NCBI GenBank assembly: GCA_028023455.1
Contig: JAQFVV010006197.1
Location: forward strand, 18,843,254-18,907,253
Source of the DNA: Epiperipatus broadwayi
Lineage: Eukaryota; Onychophora; Udeonychophora; Euonychophora; Peripatidae
Length of the DNA stretch: 64,000 nt
Reading direction: 5' to 3'
Both the position numbers and the translations under genes were made by a program. The notes under the pieces were generated by a model. That model did no database searches, had not been told where the DNA came from, and saw only the letters and a program-made list of their open reading frames with translations. Shown in pieces: positions 23,292 to 33,265 of this stretch. Position 1 is the stretch's first letter. Every line of letters starts with the position of its first letter.

Positions 23292-23512
23292 GGGGAAATA
23301 AATAAAATGATAAAAATAATGAATTATAGGAAATGTCGGTAGATGTCGCTATATACGTAATATACATGTTAGTATTAGTAGGAGATATCATATTGAGAAG
23401 GGTAAAAAATTTAGAATTACCGAAAAAGGCTTTTATATATATAATTTTCTATTGATGTATTTACAAGTTGTTATTATTATATAATAAAGATTTATATTAT
23501 ATTTCATTGATT
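23292..23512 (+). mobile_element. PLE copy B 3' non-coding region
   Basis: This region after the stop is mirrored at 17609-17830 in copy A. It ends where the two arms diverge, at 23512 and 17609. It holds a candidate hammerhead fold at 23386-23442. No clear target duplication was found at the outer ends. Confidence 0.65.
23386..23442 (+). ncRNA. Hammerhead-like motif in PLE copy B
   Basis: The order is ATATCATA, TTGAGAA (23393-23399), one G, stem II GGTAA, an 11-base loop, TTACC, GAA (23422-23424), AAAGGCTTTT (self-complementary with two G-U pairs), A as H17, then TATATATA. Stem I is only about three A-U pairs. Against CUGAUGA the core has U3 and A8, which still pair; position 7 is G. Hammerheads in PLE terminal regions are known, but this match is loose. 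Confidence 0.4.
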
Positions 23513-23549
23513 ATAAGATAAACAACATAAAGGAGTATTATTTCTTAGA

Positions 23550-23632
23550 ATTAAATAAATAAAGCTATAGCTATCTTATTCAGGATGGCAGTCATGTTAT
23601 AAGCTGGCTATAGCTTTTATTTATTTATTGGT
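23550..23632. repeat. Short imperfect hairpin
   Basis: TAAATAAATAAAGCTATAGC near 23553 faces GCTATAGCTTTTATTTATTT near 23608-23627 around a loop of about 35 bases. It lies between the PLE and the RING gene. It could be a small MITE remnant. Confidence 0.45.
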
Positions 23633-24152
23633 ATTTTGAAAACTACAGGGTTAATTCCAGTGTTCTGTTTATATATATAATACAAAGAATTGATAAACAC
23701 ATATATAGATAGAAAGATAAATATATAATTAGACAATCAGACAGATAAATAAATAAGTATCCAGATTAGGTAAAAGTTGATATTTTTTTCAGGTTACAAG
23801 CAGATTTAGGTTTACCATCTAACTCCCCTCCCTACCCCATGACCAACTACAAGAACATTCAATACTGACAACTAAAATGTTTAACATTGATCGGCAAATC
23901 AGTATCTAGTTAAAAAATTAAATAGGAAAACAAGATGGAAAAAACATTTATATCCCACTATTGCAATTACCATGCATGACGAGTAATATATTTATTTTAT
24001 TATTTCTCTATAAGGAGCTGTTGGAGAAGCGTTTGCACTTCAATGGGCTGTTTCACGGTGTTGCTATCATACATAGTATAATTAGCTATTTTATATATGT
24101 ATCATTTTATTATATATCATTGCTGTAAACTTTTTTTTTTTTTTTTTTATAG

Positions 24153-24204
24153 ATCTTGGCTTAATTTTTTTTTAATAAGATCGAATGGATCTTTCAATAA
24201 CAAC
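24153..24204 (+). other. Putative 5' UTR of the RING gene after a splice acceptor
   Basis: A long T-run ending TTTTATAG at 24131-24152 looks like a 3' splice site, so a non-coding first exon may lie upstream. Donor and promoter were not identified. An out-of-frame ATG occurs at 24185. Confidence 0.4.
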
Positions 24205-25035
24205 ATGGCAGATTCCATCAACTTGGAAGATCACATTACTTGTGGCATTTGTAAAGATGTTTTTGATACACCTAAAATGCTGCTCTGTCAACATACCTAC
24301 TGTCTTAAGTGTTTAGAAAATCTAATTGGCCGCAGGCGCACTTTTAAGTGTCCAGAGTGTCGGGCGCTCTATAAAGTACCAAGAAGAGGTCTTCAAGTAA
24401 TTTCAAATAATCGATTAGCCTTGCAATTAATCGAAAAAGTCAAAGATATTAAAGGCAAATGCGCAGCGTGTTTAGCATATAGCAACGTGACTCATTGTTC
24501 TCACTGCAATAAACAATATTGCATTAATTGCGAACAACCTCATCTTTTTTTTGTCAAATCTGAAATATGTGGATTAATAGCACAGTTTAAAAATACTTTA
24601 AAGTTGGTTGAATTAAATTCTGCTCAATTAAAAGATAATTATAAGATTACTATTGACGAAATTGATCGGGAAATTGGCGAGCGCATTAAAATAATGGAAG
24701 AGGAAATTGCCCACCTGCGCCAATCTCATGCAGAGCTTTATTATGATGCTTATAAGATTTGGCAACAAGAAATAGGGGGTACAAAATATTTAATTGAAAC
24801 AGGGCCATTAGTTTGTCAAATGGCACTAGAAACTGCATTAAAAGAGGCCAGCAAAGGAGGTTCTTTATCTGAATGTGCAAAAGCGTATAAAACTTTATCC
24901 GATTTGATGGAAAAAGCATTTAAAGTAGGTTGGAAGCGAATGTATTTTAATAAAGAGGCTAAAAGACTTTTAGTATGTTTTGAGGACAATTTTAAAAATG
25001 TTAAAAGTATTGACATTAAAGCAATTGCTAGTTAG
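24205..25035 (+). CDS. RING and B-box protein, TRIM-like, probable E3 ubiquitin ligase
   Basis: A 276-residue protein. A C3HC4 RING finger spans residues 13-52: C13, C16, C28, H30, C33, C36, C49, C52, with Pro after C49. A B-box-like zinc site follows (C86, C89, C98, C101, C106, C109, H113), then a helical, charged region of about 140-200 likely to form a coiled coil. This is the RBCC layout of TRIM proteins, which pass ubiquitin from an E2 to substrates. No NHL, SPRY or other C-terminal domain follows, so it is a short member or a truncation. I start at 24205 because the ATG has A at -3 and G at +4 and gives MADSINLEDHITCGIC, while the open frame upstream is only T-run translation. The whole coding region is one exon with no breaks and less AT-biased codons than its surroundings, so it looks functional. 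The substrate is unknown. Confidence 0.85.
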   Translation: MADSINLEDHITCGICKDVFDTPKMLLCQHTYCLKCLENLIGRRRTFKCPECRALYKVPRRGLQVISNNRLALQLIEKVKDIKGKCAACLAYSNVTHCSHCNKQYCINCEQPHLFFVKSEICGLIAQFKNTLKLVELNSAQLKDNYKITIDEIDREIGERIKIMEEEIAHLRQSHAELYYDAYKIWQQEIGGTKYLIETGPLVCQMALETALKEASKGGSLSECAKAYKTLSDLMEKAFKVGWKRMYFNKEAKRLLVCFEDNFKNVKSIDIKAIAS

Positions 25036-25189
25036 ATAGAATAGCGCCGCTACTGCCTTTTGAAAAAAATTAACATTTACGGTTTCCGTTCCTTCGTACA
25101 GAGATCAAGACTTTATTCGAAAATTTGTAAAAAATTAAAATGAAAGATCTACATTCCCTAATACCAAAATCTTGTATTAAATTATTTTT

Positions 25190-25195
25190 AATAAA
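25190..25195 (+). terminator. Possible polyadenylation signal of the RING gene
   Basis: AATAAA occurs 155 bases after the stop codon. In such AT-rich DNA the hexamer is common by chance, so support rests only on its position. Confidence 0.3.
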
Positions 25196-25429
25196 AAATA
25201 TATATAATGAAAATAATATTATATGAGAGATTCATCTTTGATTGTTGGAGTTGAGATTGATTATAATTTTTAACTTATGGGATGAATTATAAGCATTTAA
25301 ATTTTTATCTGTATTGTTAATTCATTTTAAATGTTTTAACGTAAAGTTAAAAAATCCTGTAAATAAAGCACTGTTTAAATATGTAAACAAGACATTTCTT
25401 TTATATAGCGCAATGTTTTTTATAAACTT

Positions 25430-25829
25430 TAATACCAATAAGTTAATGCACATGTGCTTTGTAGATGTCACTATATAAATGAAAACTCCCACTTGTTCAA
25501 ACACAAGATAAAGTCTTTGGGAAAAGATAAAATGAATCCATCTATCTTTTCGACCCAAACGTATATGTATAGACAATCATAAATTCTAAAAATTTCACAA
25601 GCGTCATTCATTCACGTAGTAAAAAAGTAATTTAAAGTGATCAATTAACAACTTCACCTCTCATTTTCAAACACTTAAGATTTGCCCATACATATACGTT
25701 TGGGTCAAAAAGATAGATGGATTCATTCTATCTTTTCCCAAAGACTTTATCTTGTGTTTGAAAAAGTAGGAGTATTCATTTATATAGTAACATCTACAAA
25801 GCGCATGTGCATTAGCTTATTGGTATTAA
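25430..25829. repeat. Long inverted repeat
   Basis: Arms at 25430-25570 and 25688-25829 are inverted copies with few mismatches. Both hold ACACAAGATAAAGTCTTTGG, a GATAGATGGATTCAT-type segment and ACCCAAACGTATATG. The left arm's outer part (about 25400-25515, TATATAGCG to TTCAAACACA) is also related to 51897-52015. Open frames in it are by-products. The element class is unknown. Confidence 0.65.
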
Positions 25830-25869
25830 TGTTTAAATATGTATTTTATATCTGTTTGTTGAGATAAAG

Positions 25870-26490
25870 ATTGAAAAAAGTATGTGTATGAACATTCAAC
25901 GTTTTGTATTGAAGAGATATATATTAGATTTAAAAAGATAATATATAGAAAAGACATGTAAAGCAAATTTAAAATACCTAATTGCAGGATAAATCCTATC
26001 CAATCAAGAGTATATCATTCAGCAGGCTTGGTATCAGGTTTCCCCATAATTATTTTATCATTGAGTACTCATTTAATGACTCATATTGGATAGTTAATTG
26101 AGTTGGTTATCTAAAAAAATTCTACATTGTTTAGAACCTAAAAAAAACTTGTTTTACCAGGCCTAATTTCAAATCCTAGATGTATTACCTCTCTTTTTAA
26201 GAATGGAAAATTAGAATATATTTGCACTCTTATTTTATTTTTAACCTTAACATTGAGTTCCAATCAAAGAAGAGGGCTTTTATATATTAGAGATTGGCAT
26301 ATCTTATTTTGAGAAACATCATTGACAATATTAAATATCTCACAAGTCTGTTTATGAGGACTCATTTTCACTATTATTTTTGTTTATTTTTGATTAAAAA
26401 TTACAAGTTTGAAAATTTTTAGAAAGTTTTTAATCTCTCAAAATAGAAAGTAATTAAAAACATTATAAATAAACATAAATCAAAACTATA
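25870..26490. other. AT-rich stretch, nothing recognised
   Basis: No coding frame or repeat is supported. Confidence 0.4.
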
Positions 26491-26494
26491 AATA

Positions 26495-26775
26495 CACATC
26501 ACATGATCACCATCTCTTATACTAGCACATAATTCTTATTAAAAAAGGAAAAACTCTCCATACAGTTGTGCCACTCTGTGCCAACCAGAGTAATCAATGG
26601 ATGCCATCCAAGGTTTCTCACTGACAAAGGCCACAAGCCAGAAATTAGTATGGAGATATTGGATGAGTAGGCACTAAATAAAGATTTTATGCACAAGCCT
26701 TCTGGCATCTATTGATTATTCTGGTTGGCACAGGGTGACACTACTGTATGGAGAGTTTTTCCTTGTTTAAGTTTT
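26495..26775 (+). mobile_element. Family 1 hammerhead retroposon, palindromic copy
   Basis: The CATCACATGATCACC head is followed by an antisense tail (about 26550-26605), then the hammerhead segment, then the sense tail ending CCTTGTTTAAG. The core at 26621-26627 reads CTGACAA, with stem II GGC/GCC and loop CACAA, then GAA, ATTAGT, A, TGGAGAT. G8 is replaced by A without a matching change at position 3, so it is predicted inactive. A tRNA-like mini-retroposon is inserted at its 3' end. Confidence 0.65.
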
Positions 26776-26884
26776 TTTTTTCCTCATATGTCATAGCATT
26801 GGCCAGGCTGCAAACCCACAACCATCTGCAACCAACTACTTGCTTGCAAGGCGGTTGTGATGACCTCTCGGCTAACAACGCTTG
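26775..26884 (-). mobile_element. tRNA-like mini-retroposon, copy 3 (diverged)
   Basis: The minus strand 26881-26796 aligns with the other two copies: GAGAGGTCATCAC (D arm region), CCTTGCAAGC (anticodon region), GTGGGTTTGCAGCCTGGCC (T arm), CCAATGCTATGACAT (3' end), then an A-rich tail. The 14-bp direct repeats CCTTGTTTAAGTTT flank it at 26761-26774 and 26885-26898. It is the oldest looking of the three, with several stem mismatches. Confidence 0.65.
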
Positions 26885-26899
26885 CCTTGTTTAAGTTTC

Positions 26900-28240
26900 T
26901 TTTAGAATAGTTTTGTTTGAAAGTTCCAAATAATTACTAAAAGGAGAAAAACCAAGATATGTATATTGCAATATTGTTGACTGTGGCCAATTGTTGCAGT
27001 CTGATATAAGCTTCTTAGACTAGTAAAGTCATAATAGAGAGTGATCAAATTTAATTTTCTATTATTTTTTTTACAATAAGTATTGATTTATTTTAAAGTT
27101 TCACATTCATTAAATGATAATATAAGAATTCTCAAACATTTTTACAAAATAATAATGTATTATAAGTTGGCAAAGAAAAAGAAAAAATATTATAAATTAA
27201 ATAATATTTTCCCTCTCTTTCCAGTAATTTTAATTATCTACTAGTCTAGTATTAAAAAAAAAGTAATGATAAATAATCAACCCCCCCCCCCCAAGATTGA
27301 ACAATTGATGAATGATACTGATTGCAGATCCATTCAGTAGGCAGCTGGGCTGCTCAATACTCTTGATTTGAGCTGCTCAATACACTTCTTGATCCAAGCA
27401 GCCAACATGCAGAATGTTTTAGCCACAATGGAAGAAGTTATAATCAACAGAGAAATCTCATAAATAAATGAGGAAATTAATTACACATTGGGTGTATGAA
27501 TAAGAACAACAACTACAAATTTTGTCCATATTGAAAAATAGAAAAAGGTGAAGATGTACAGGTGATATGGGGAAAACAAGAGTAATCAGGCATTCACAAA
27601 GTTACCTTAGCCCAAGGTCATACTTCTGACAGATCACCAGATGAATATCTTTATCCAAGTACAAATGCAGAAATAAGTAAGATAGATAGAGCTAGGAAGC
27701 AGAAGGATCATGATCGAATTTAGCCTGAGAAAATGAATAGAGATTACAAAGATGGAAGAGGGTACTCTAAATTGCCAAGGATGAGAACACAATCTTCATT
27801 TAAAAACTTCTGATGATAGAGATAAAAGATCACAGAGTAATAATGAGATGATCTGCTCATCAATGATCCTAGATCAATTTTAAGATAAAATTTTATAAAT
27901 TACTGAATTATTTAATGTGAAAAGTTAAAAAAGATTCAATCACTGAATATGACCTCTTAAAACAAGTGAAATAATTCTAGGTTGCTATAAAAAAGTGCAA
28001 GAGTGACCAATCCCCAATATGTAATCAATAAAATGGTCCAAAGATGATGAGTCCAGACAAGATCTGATAGTTTTAAAAATTAAATGAGCTGTAGCATTTT
28101 GGAGAAAAAATCTTGAAGCAGTTTAAGGAGGATGAGGTATCCTAATATATCCTCACTGTTTTCTCTAAATAAGAGATAAATTGGTTAAAAATAAAGATAA
28201 AATACTAAAACCTTTATTGAGATATAATATATATATGTAA
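26900..28240. other. Unassigned, with a C-run and a less AT-rich block
   Basis: A run of 14 C lies at about 27281-27294. The block 27300-27850 is less AT-rich and purine-rich and may be a decayed coding part of a retroelement, but I could not read a family from it. GCTGCTCAATAC occurs twice near 27350-27385. Confidence 0.4.
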
Positions 28241-28249
28241 TAATATTAT

Positions 28250-28810
28250 AAATCGATGTCTGTATTTCTTCAAAGTAATATACATAGTCTTATAATTAAA
28301 CATTAGTAAATACAGTATTTTAAAAAAAAAAAATTTTTTAAAAGGACAAAAAATATATATAATCTTCACTTAGGAGCACTTTCGACTACCTTGTAGTCTT
28401 TGTCAACTAGTTCTTTGAAAGTCAACCTTCCCATAATTCCATGATCTTAACATTAGCTGCCTGCCTATGATTAAGTCTTGCTTGTATTTATATATTAGCA
28501 TAGCTTCCTTTATTTATTTTTTTATTATTATTTCTTTCAGTTTGCAATATTTTTACATTATTATGATTGAAATTAAAACCATATATACATAATTTATTAT
28601 GGTCATAAAAAACAGAAGCTGATACGTTATTATTATCATTGCAATTTTATTTTGTATTTTGGACTCTTTTTAATAACAATAAATGTTCTTTCATTCTTTT
28701 CTCCAATGTACGCTTCAATTCCCCTATATATCTGCTACCACACCTACAAATCTTTATAAATGATACAATTTTTATTTGTAAATGAAGTTTTATCTTTAGA
28801 GTTATTTATT
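28250..28810 (-). pseudogene. Second PLE relic: GIY-YIG end and 3' region
   Basis: The minus strand from about 28775 reads KICRCGSRYIGELKRTLEKR, then MKEHLLLLKRVQ, a stop, and, after small shifts, ASVFYDHNKLCIYGF, NHNNVKILQTERNNNKK and a YANIQARLNHRQ block. This matches the PLE nuclease pattern (C-C--YIGe--R-l--R--EH) and its tail (H, F-ff--vkIL--e---kr---E-). It belongs to a family different from the PLE at 17.6-23.5 kb. Sequence before the nuclease is missing or unreadable. A hammerhead-like fold follows at 28412-28368. Confidence 0.7.
28368..28412 (-). ncRNA. Hammerhead-like motif after the second PLE relic
   Basis: The minus strand reads CTAG, TTGACAA (28406-28400), one A, a perfect six-pair stem II GACTAC, loop AAG, GTAGTC, then GAA, AGTGCT (one change from the palindrome AGCGCT), C as H17, and CTAAG. 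The core has U3 and A8 in place of C3 and G8, so that pair is kept, and position 7 is C. Stem I is three pairs. The location, just after a PLE nuclease frame, fits known PLE hammerheads. Confidence 0.55.
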
Positions 28811-28829
28811 AACTTATTTAATGTAGGAG

Positions 28830-29940
28830 GTGTGTCAAATGCAATGTCACATATACTGTTATAAAAATTGGATAGAGAGAAAAAGGTATGTTTTGTATTC
28901 GAATGAAGTCACTCAGAATACCAACAGTTAAATCAATAAATGAAATTTGGATAAGGACTGGATAATGATGAAATATTATTAATAGCAAAAAGTTATTGAT
29001 GCATTCCAACACTGTATATATAATTCACTTATGGTTCAATTTCCATGATGCATGTAACAACTTTCTGCTTTCTAGAGGGTTTCCATTGGCCCCAGTTTCT
29101 AAGACACTTTAGTTTGACTCCTCAAATTAACAGGCTTCTTTGGCTTCATTCAACTGCTATCACAATCATGATGGCTCCACACAAGAGCACTATCCCTGTC
29201 ACTTAAACTTCTTTCAGCCACTGTTCATAAAACTCTCCCACAACAGTTCACTTAGTAAATCCACTGGAATAATGATGCACTTTGCTGCACACACACAGTA
29301 TTTATTCATGCAGTTAGGTCTCCAGCAATCCCAGGGTAATGATTGATTGTTATCAGTTTTGTTTTCTTCTTGGAGTTTTAATTAGTCGGTTCCACTTCTA
29401 TTGTATCAAGAAAAATATGTAATTAGAAAAATATTTCTTGGCCTTTACCAAACCTGATTTTCTTATCACATATTATGTAAATATTTTCTATTATTAAATC
29501 AAATGCAAAATTAATCTTTAATTAAACCTTTTTACTTTCTATCTAATTTAATTATGCAATGTTCGCTTTTCTTAAAGTGCTTTACCCAAACAAGTGCATT
29601 AATTTTACTCTTATCAGTTAGTGATCTAAAAAACATATATTCCTCTAATATATTTTCCTTACTTTTTCTGGAGTACAAAAAGACTTATAATTTATAATTA
29701 TTGAATTGCAATGTACATATTTTTACAAACACAACAAGGTGCAAAGAAGAAAATTCAAAGAAGTTACTCATATTACAAAGGCTAATAATCCTACAACTTA
29801 ATCTAGTGTGGCAATACATAATGATCTGGATACTTTAATTGTCTGCTTTTGTGGAAAAGTATTAAAAAAGTGGATGAATCAGGAATATTTGAACCACTTT
29901 CATAGATAAGTATATAAAATTTCTACTGACTGTTGCCTTT
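28830..29940. other. Unassigned stretch
   Basis: The block 29040-29350 is less AT-rich than average and has a 68-codon frame at 29140, but no family is recognisable on either strand. The rest is AT-rich with nothing supported. Confidence 0.35.
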
Positions 29941-29943
29941 AAC

Positions 29944-30032
29944 AGAATAGCTCAGTTGGTTACTAGAGCACTGCTTAAAATTCAATATTCAAGAATCTAA
30001 AGAGGAAAGTTTGATTTCTATTTTAATATTCT
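29944..30032 (+). ncRNA. tRNA-like relic (pseudogene or SINE head)
   Basis: The acceptor ends AGAATA and TATTCT pair. The D arm GCTCAGTTGGTTACTAGAGC has a clean four-pair stem and a good A-box. A T-arm-like AAGTTTGATTTC follows. The anticodon arm is degraded and the variable part too long, so it is not a working tRNA. It is unrelated to the mini-retroposons elsewhere in the window. Confidence 0.5.
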
Positions 30033-30104
30033 CAATGGAAAGCCCAGAAACACCTATGTTCTATTAAGCTGTGTAGGTGATTGGTGTTATTAGTATCAGT
30101 TCTT

Positions 30105-30190
30105 TGTATTTGGTAAAGTTATATATATATATATATATTTGTACATTGTATTTGGTAAAGTTATATATATATATATATATTTGTACATTC
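30105..30190. repeat. Tandem duplication with AT microsatellite
   Basis: A unit of about 41 bp, GTATTTGGTAAAGTT followed by an AT run and TTTGTACATT, occurs twice in tandem. Confidence 0.6.
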
Positions 30191-30854
30191 AACATTTAAT
30201 GACAGATAATGAAAATAGTTCAATGTATTATCACATCTAAAATATCATCACTACAAACTTTCAGACAAATATATGTTGATAAAATCAATAATAGTTGCTT
30301 CTTTTTAAAATCCTACTTGTTATTAATTTTTTTTAAAAAGAATTAATTAAAAAGTAAGTATTGTGGTGACAACATTTAACTATTTCCATTGAAAGGAGGT
30401 ATATATATATAAGTACATAAAGTTATGGCATAAATGTTTAATCCATAATACAAATATTTAATATGAAAACCAAAACCATTTGAATAATAAATTTAATGGC
30501 ATTACTAGTTTTATAGTTACTTGTAGAAATGAAAGTATTTGAATAGTAATTGAGAAAGAATTGAAAATAAGTTATAAAATGTTATTGTGATCTAAAAAAA
30601 TAATTGTATGCTTATTTGCTTAGGAAGTGATATGATGTTCAAGCACCAGAAATGGTAGTTTAAGCTTCAATAATGTGGTATTGGATAAAAAAAGAAAACA
30701 TTAAAATTATGAACCAAGACTAAGAAATGGAAAAAGATTCATAGATTTTATTATAAGATAGCAAATAATCAGATTTAAAAATCATTAGAAAAGAAGTTAT
30801 GTTTCATAAGATTTAGTGTTAGGATTGGATTGGAACATAACATTAAATATATAC

Positions 30855-31343
30855 TGTACCAAAGTACATTGATATGTAATTAATTTATTATGAATTTCAT
30901 GTTTAAAAATATAAAAGTTTAGTATTAAGAGAATAAAATGTAAAAACTAAAGAGTAGGGGGGGGGGGATTTTGTATTGAATAAAATAAACTGTAAATGCT
31001 GTTTAAAATAATAAGTTGTTTAAAATAACAAGCTGTTTAAAATAAGATTTTTTTTTTTTTTTAAAAGAAGGAAAAAAAATCTTGTAATAAATAAATGATT
31101 TAATATTTTTTAAATGAATTTTTAATAAAATAATAAAGAGATTACGTTTTATCTTATAATAAATAAATAAATATATGTGCGTGTGTTTATGCAATTTTTA
31201 ATAAAAAGTAGATGCTAGAAGCTGATTTTATTTCACTAGACGAAGAATGCTGCTGCTAAAAATAAAGTTTTCCATTGTTTAAAAAAGTATAAATCGCTCA
31301 ATTTTGTTCATTCTTGGTGCAGACTCTCTCATTTTAATAAAAT
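30855..31343 (+). repeat. 5' LTR of a gag-only LTR retrotransposon
   Basis: It matches the 3' LTR (34871-35127 plus 37680-37914) along its whole length. It starts TGTACCAAAGTACA and ends around CTCATTTTAATAAAAT, about 490 bp. It includes a G10 run at about 30958, a polypurine/pyrimidine stretch and AATAAATAAATAAATATATG. The exact 3' end is uncertain because no target duplication or clear tRNA primer site was found. Confidence 0.75.
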
Positions 31344-32750
31344 ATTTTTGGAGTAATATTTCCAAAAATGATGCACTGTTAAAAACCAACATATTTGCAG
31401 TTGGCCGAAAAGCCACTCTCTACGCATTTAAGAACTGCGATTAGTTCGGGAGGTAATCATGTTAAAATAGACTACATGGACAGTGGAGTGTGGGGAATGC
31501 CAAACCAGCCACGGAAATATTAGGACACAGGATCTACGAAAGAATTTTACCAGTCGTCGATGAGTTCAGAGATAATTCCATTATACTGTTTCTGTCGTAT
31601 TTAAAAACCTAGGTAATTATTTGACTTTGATATATAAACATTCCGATTTCCTTTAAAAATAAAGATAGACTTTATTAAGAAAACTTTGAACTTTTTGAAT
31701 TAAACTTAAAAAAAAAAAGAATAAACTTTAAACTTCAAAAGATAATATTTGAAATAATAAAATAAGTAAAAGCAGATTCTATGAAATAATATTTTTGGCA
31801 TGCATGTATGTGTAATTTGATTTTTAAACTTAAACTTAAAAAATAATAATAATAAAATATGATGTAACGTGTATAATTTATTTGCTCAAGTAATATATTA
31901 AAATGCTTATTTTAATCTTTAAAAAAAGAAGTGTATGTGTGTTTCATTATAAGATAAAACGATGCATTTATTTTAAAATAAAGTAAAACATTTAAATTAT
32001 TTTTCTTAAAATATTTATGTTTATTCTGATGCATGCGGGTAAGTATAAATATTTATTTTCTTAATAAGAGTAGGAGGAAAAAATCCAATCATTAATAATA
32101 GTATTTTAGAAAAGATTCGCCAAGTTGAATCTATAAATGTTTAGCATTCAGTATAATGTTGTTATTAGAAGTTTTAAAGAAGCGAAGTATTATTTAGAAT
32201 GGTTCGGGGGAAAATTATTTTAGTTTTGTAAATAATAGTAGCAGTTTAGAATAGGTGGCGTTTAAGATACCTTTTGTTTGTTTGTTAGTAGGTGGTTGGA
32301 AACGACTGAGCTAGCAGACATTTCAGGCACCGGATTATGCTGATCAGATAGACATGCTAATTCTAATGTAATTAGCTGGCACCTAAGGGATTTTTTTTTC
32401 TTCTTTAAAAAATAATAAAGTGTTTATTTGATCAATATGTATTTGGTAGTTAGGTGTTGAATGTTATTAATAGTTCGCTATTGATAATAGTTGACACTTT
32501 GCCTGAAAACCAACCATTGTCTGAAAAGGGAATTTAGGAGGACAAAATATCATAAAATATTAGTTAATATTTTATTTGTCAATGCTTAGTGTTTGTTATT
32601 TCCCGTAAGTTTAAGTAATAATTTTTAAATCGTAAGTTTTATAGCTTTAAGAGTTTTGAAGGTAGTTTTTAAGAGATAGTGTTAAATAATTGTAGTTAGT
32701 CATATTCTTTATTGATAGTTCGGAGCAGGTTGGATCTCTTTGTGTCGGTT
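31344..32750 (+). other. LTR retrotransposon leader, non-coding
   Basis: This lies between the 5' LTR and the tandem repeat. A less AT-rich block at 31390-31600 shows no frame I can assign. I did not find a convincing primer-binding site right after the LTR. Confidence 0.4.
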
Positions 32751-32869
32751 GGTACATTTGGCGCATCAACGTGGCGTGAAACTGTTTTTTGGTGCATTTG
32801 ACGCAGTGTGAAACTGGTTTATGTAGCGTGTCAATGTGGCCTGAGAATTAGACGTTTCAAGTGGAAGAA

Positions 32870-33265
32870 CCATCAGAAATTGTAGTTTGGAGGGGCACAT
32901 GGCATTATAATGTAGTTAGTTGGACATTTATTAGGCACAGAACGTGGCCCGGAAGTGGTCATTTTAAGTGGAGGAACTGATAATTGTAGTTTAGGAGGGG
33001 CATACGGTGCAATAATGTAGTTAGTTGGACATTTAATAGGTGCAGTAACATGGCCAGAAAGTGTCATTTTAAGCAGTGAAATAAAATTTGTAGTTTGGAG
33101 GGGCATTCAGTGCATTAACGTAGTTAGTTGGATGTTTAATAGGCACAGTAACATGGCCAGAGGGTGTCATTTTAAGCGGTGAAATAAAAGTTGTAGTTTG
33201 GAGGAGCATTCAGTGGATTAACATAGATAGTTGGACGTTTAATAGGCGCAGTAATATGGCCCGAA
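32870..33265 (+). repeat. Tandem repeat of about 103 bp in the LTR element leader
   Basis: Four units start with TTGTAGTTTGGAGGGGCA (near 32880, 32986, 33089 and 33191). Each contains GTAGTTAGTTGGAC, TTTAATAGGC, a CATGGCC segment and GTCATTTTAAG. Partial units extend to both sides. Open frames here are by-products of the repeat. Confidence 0.75.

Noticed and set aside
24185-24204. Upstream ATG of the RING gene as the start
   Set aside because: It is out of frame with the RING domain and gives a short hydrophobic peptide without motifs.
32873-33106. 77-codon minus-strand frame with internal repeats
   Set aside because: The protein repeat simply reflects the 103-bp DNA tandem repeat.
32870-33265. 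CRISPR array
   Set aside because: The repeats are long, contiguous and diverged without spacers, in eukaryotic transposon DNA.
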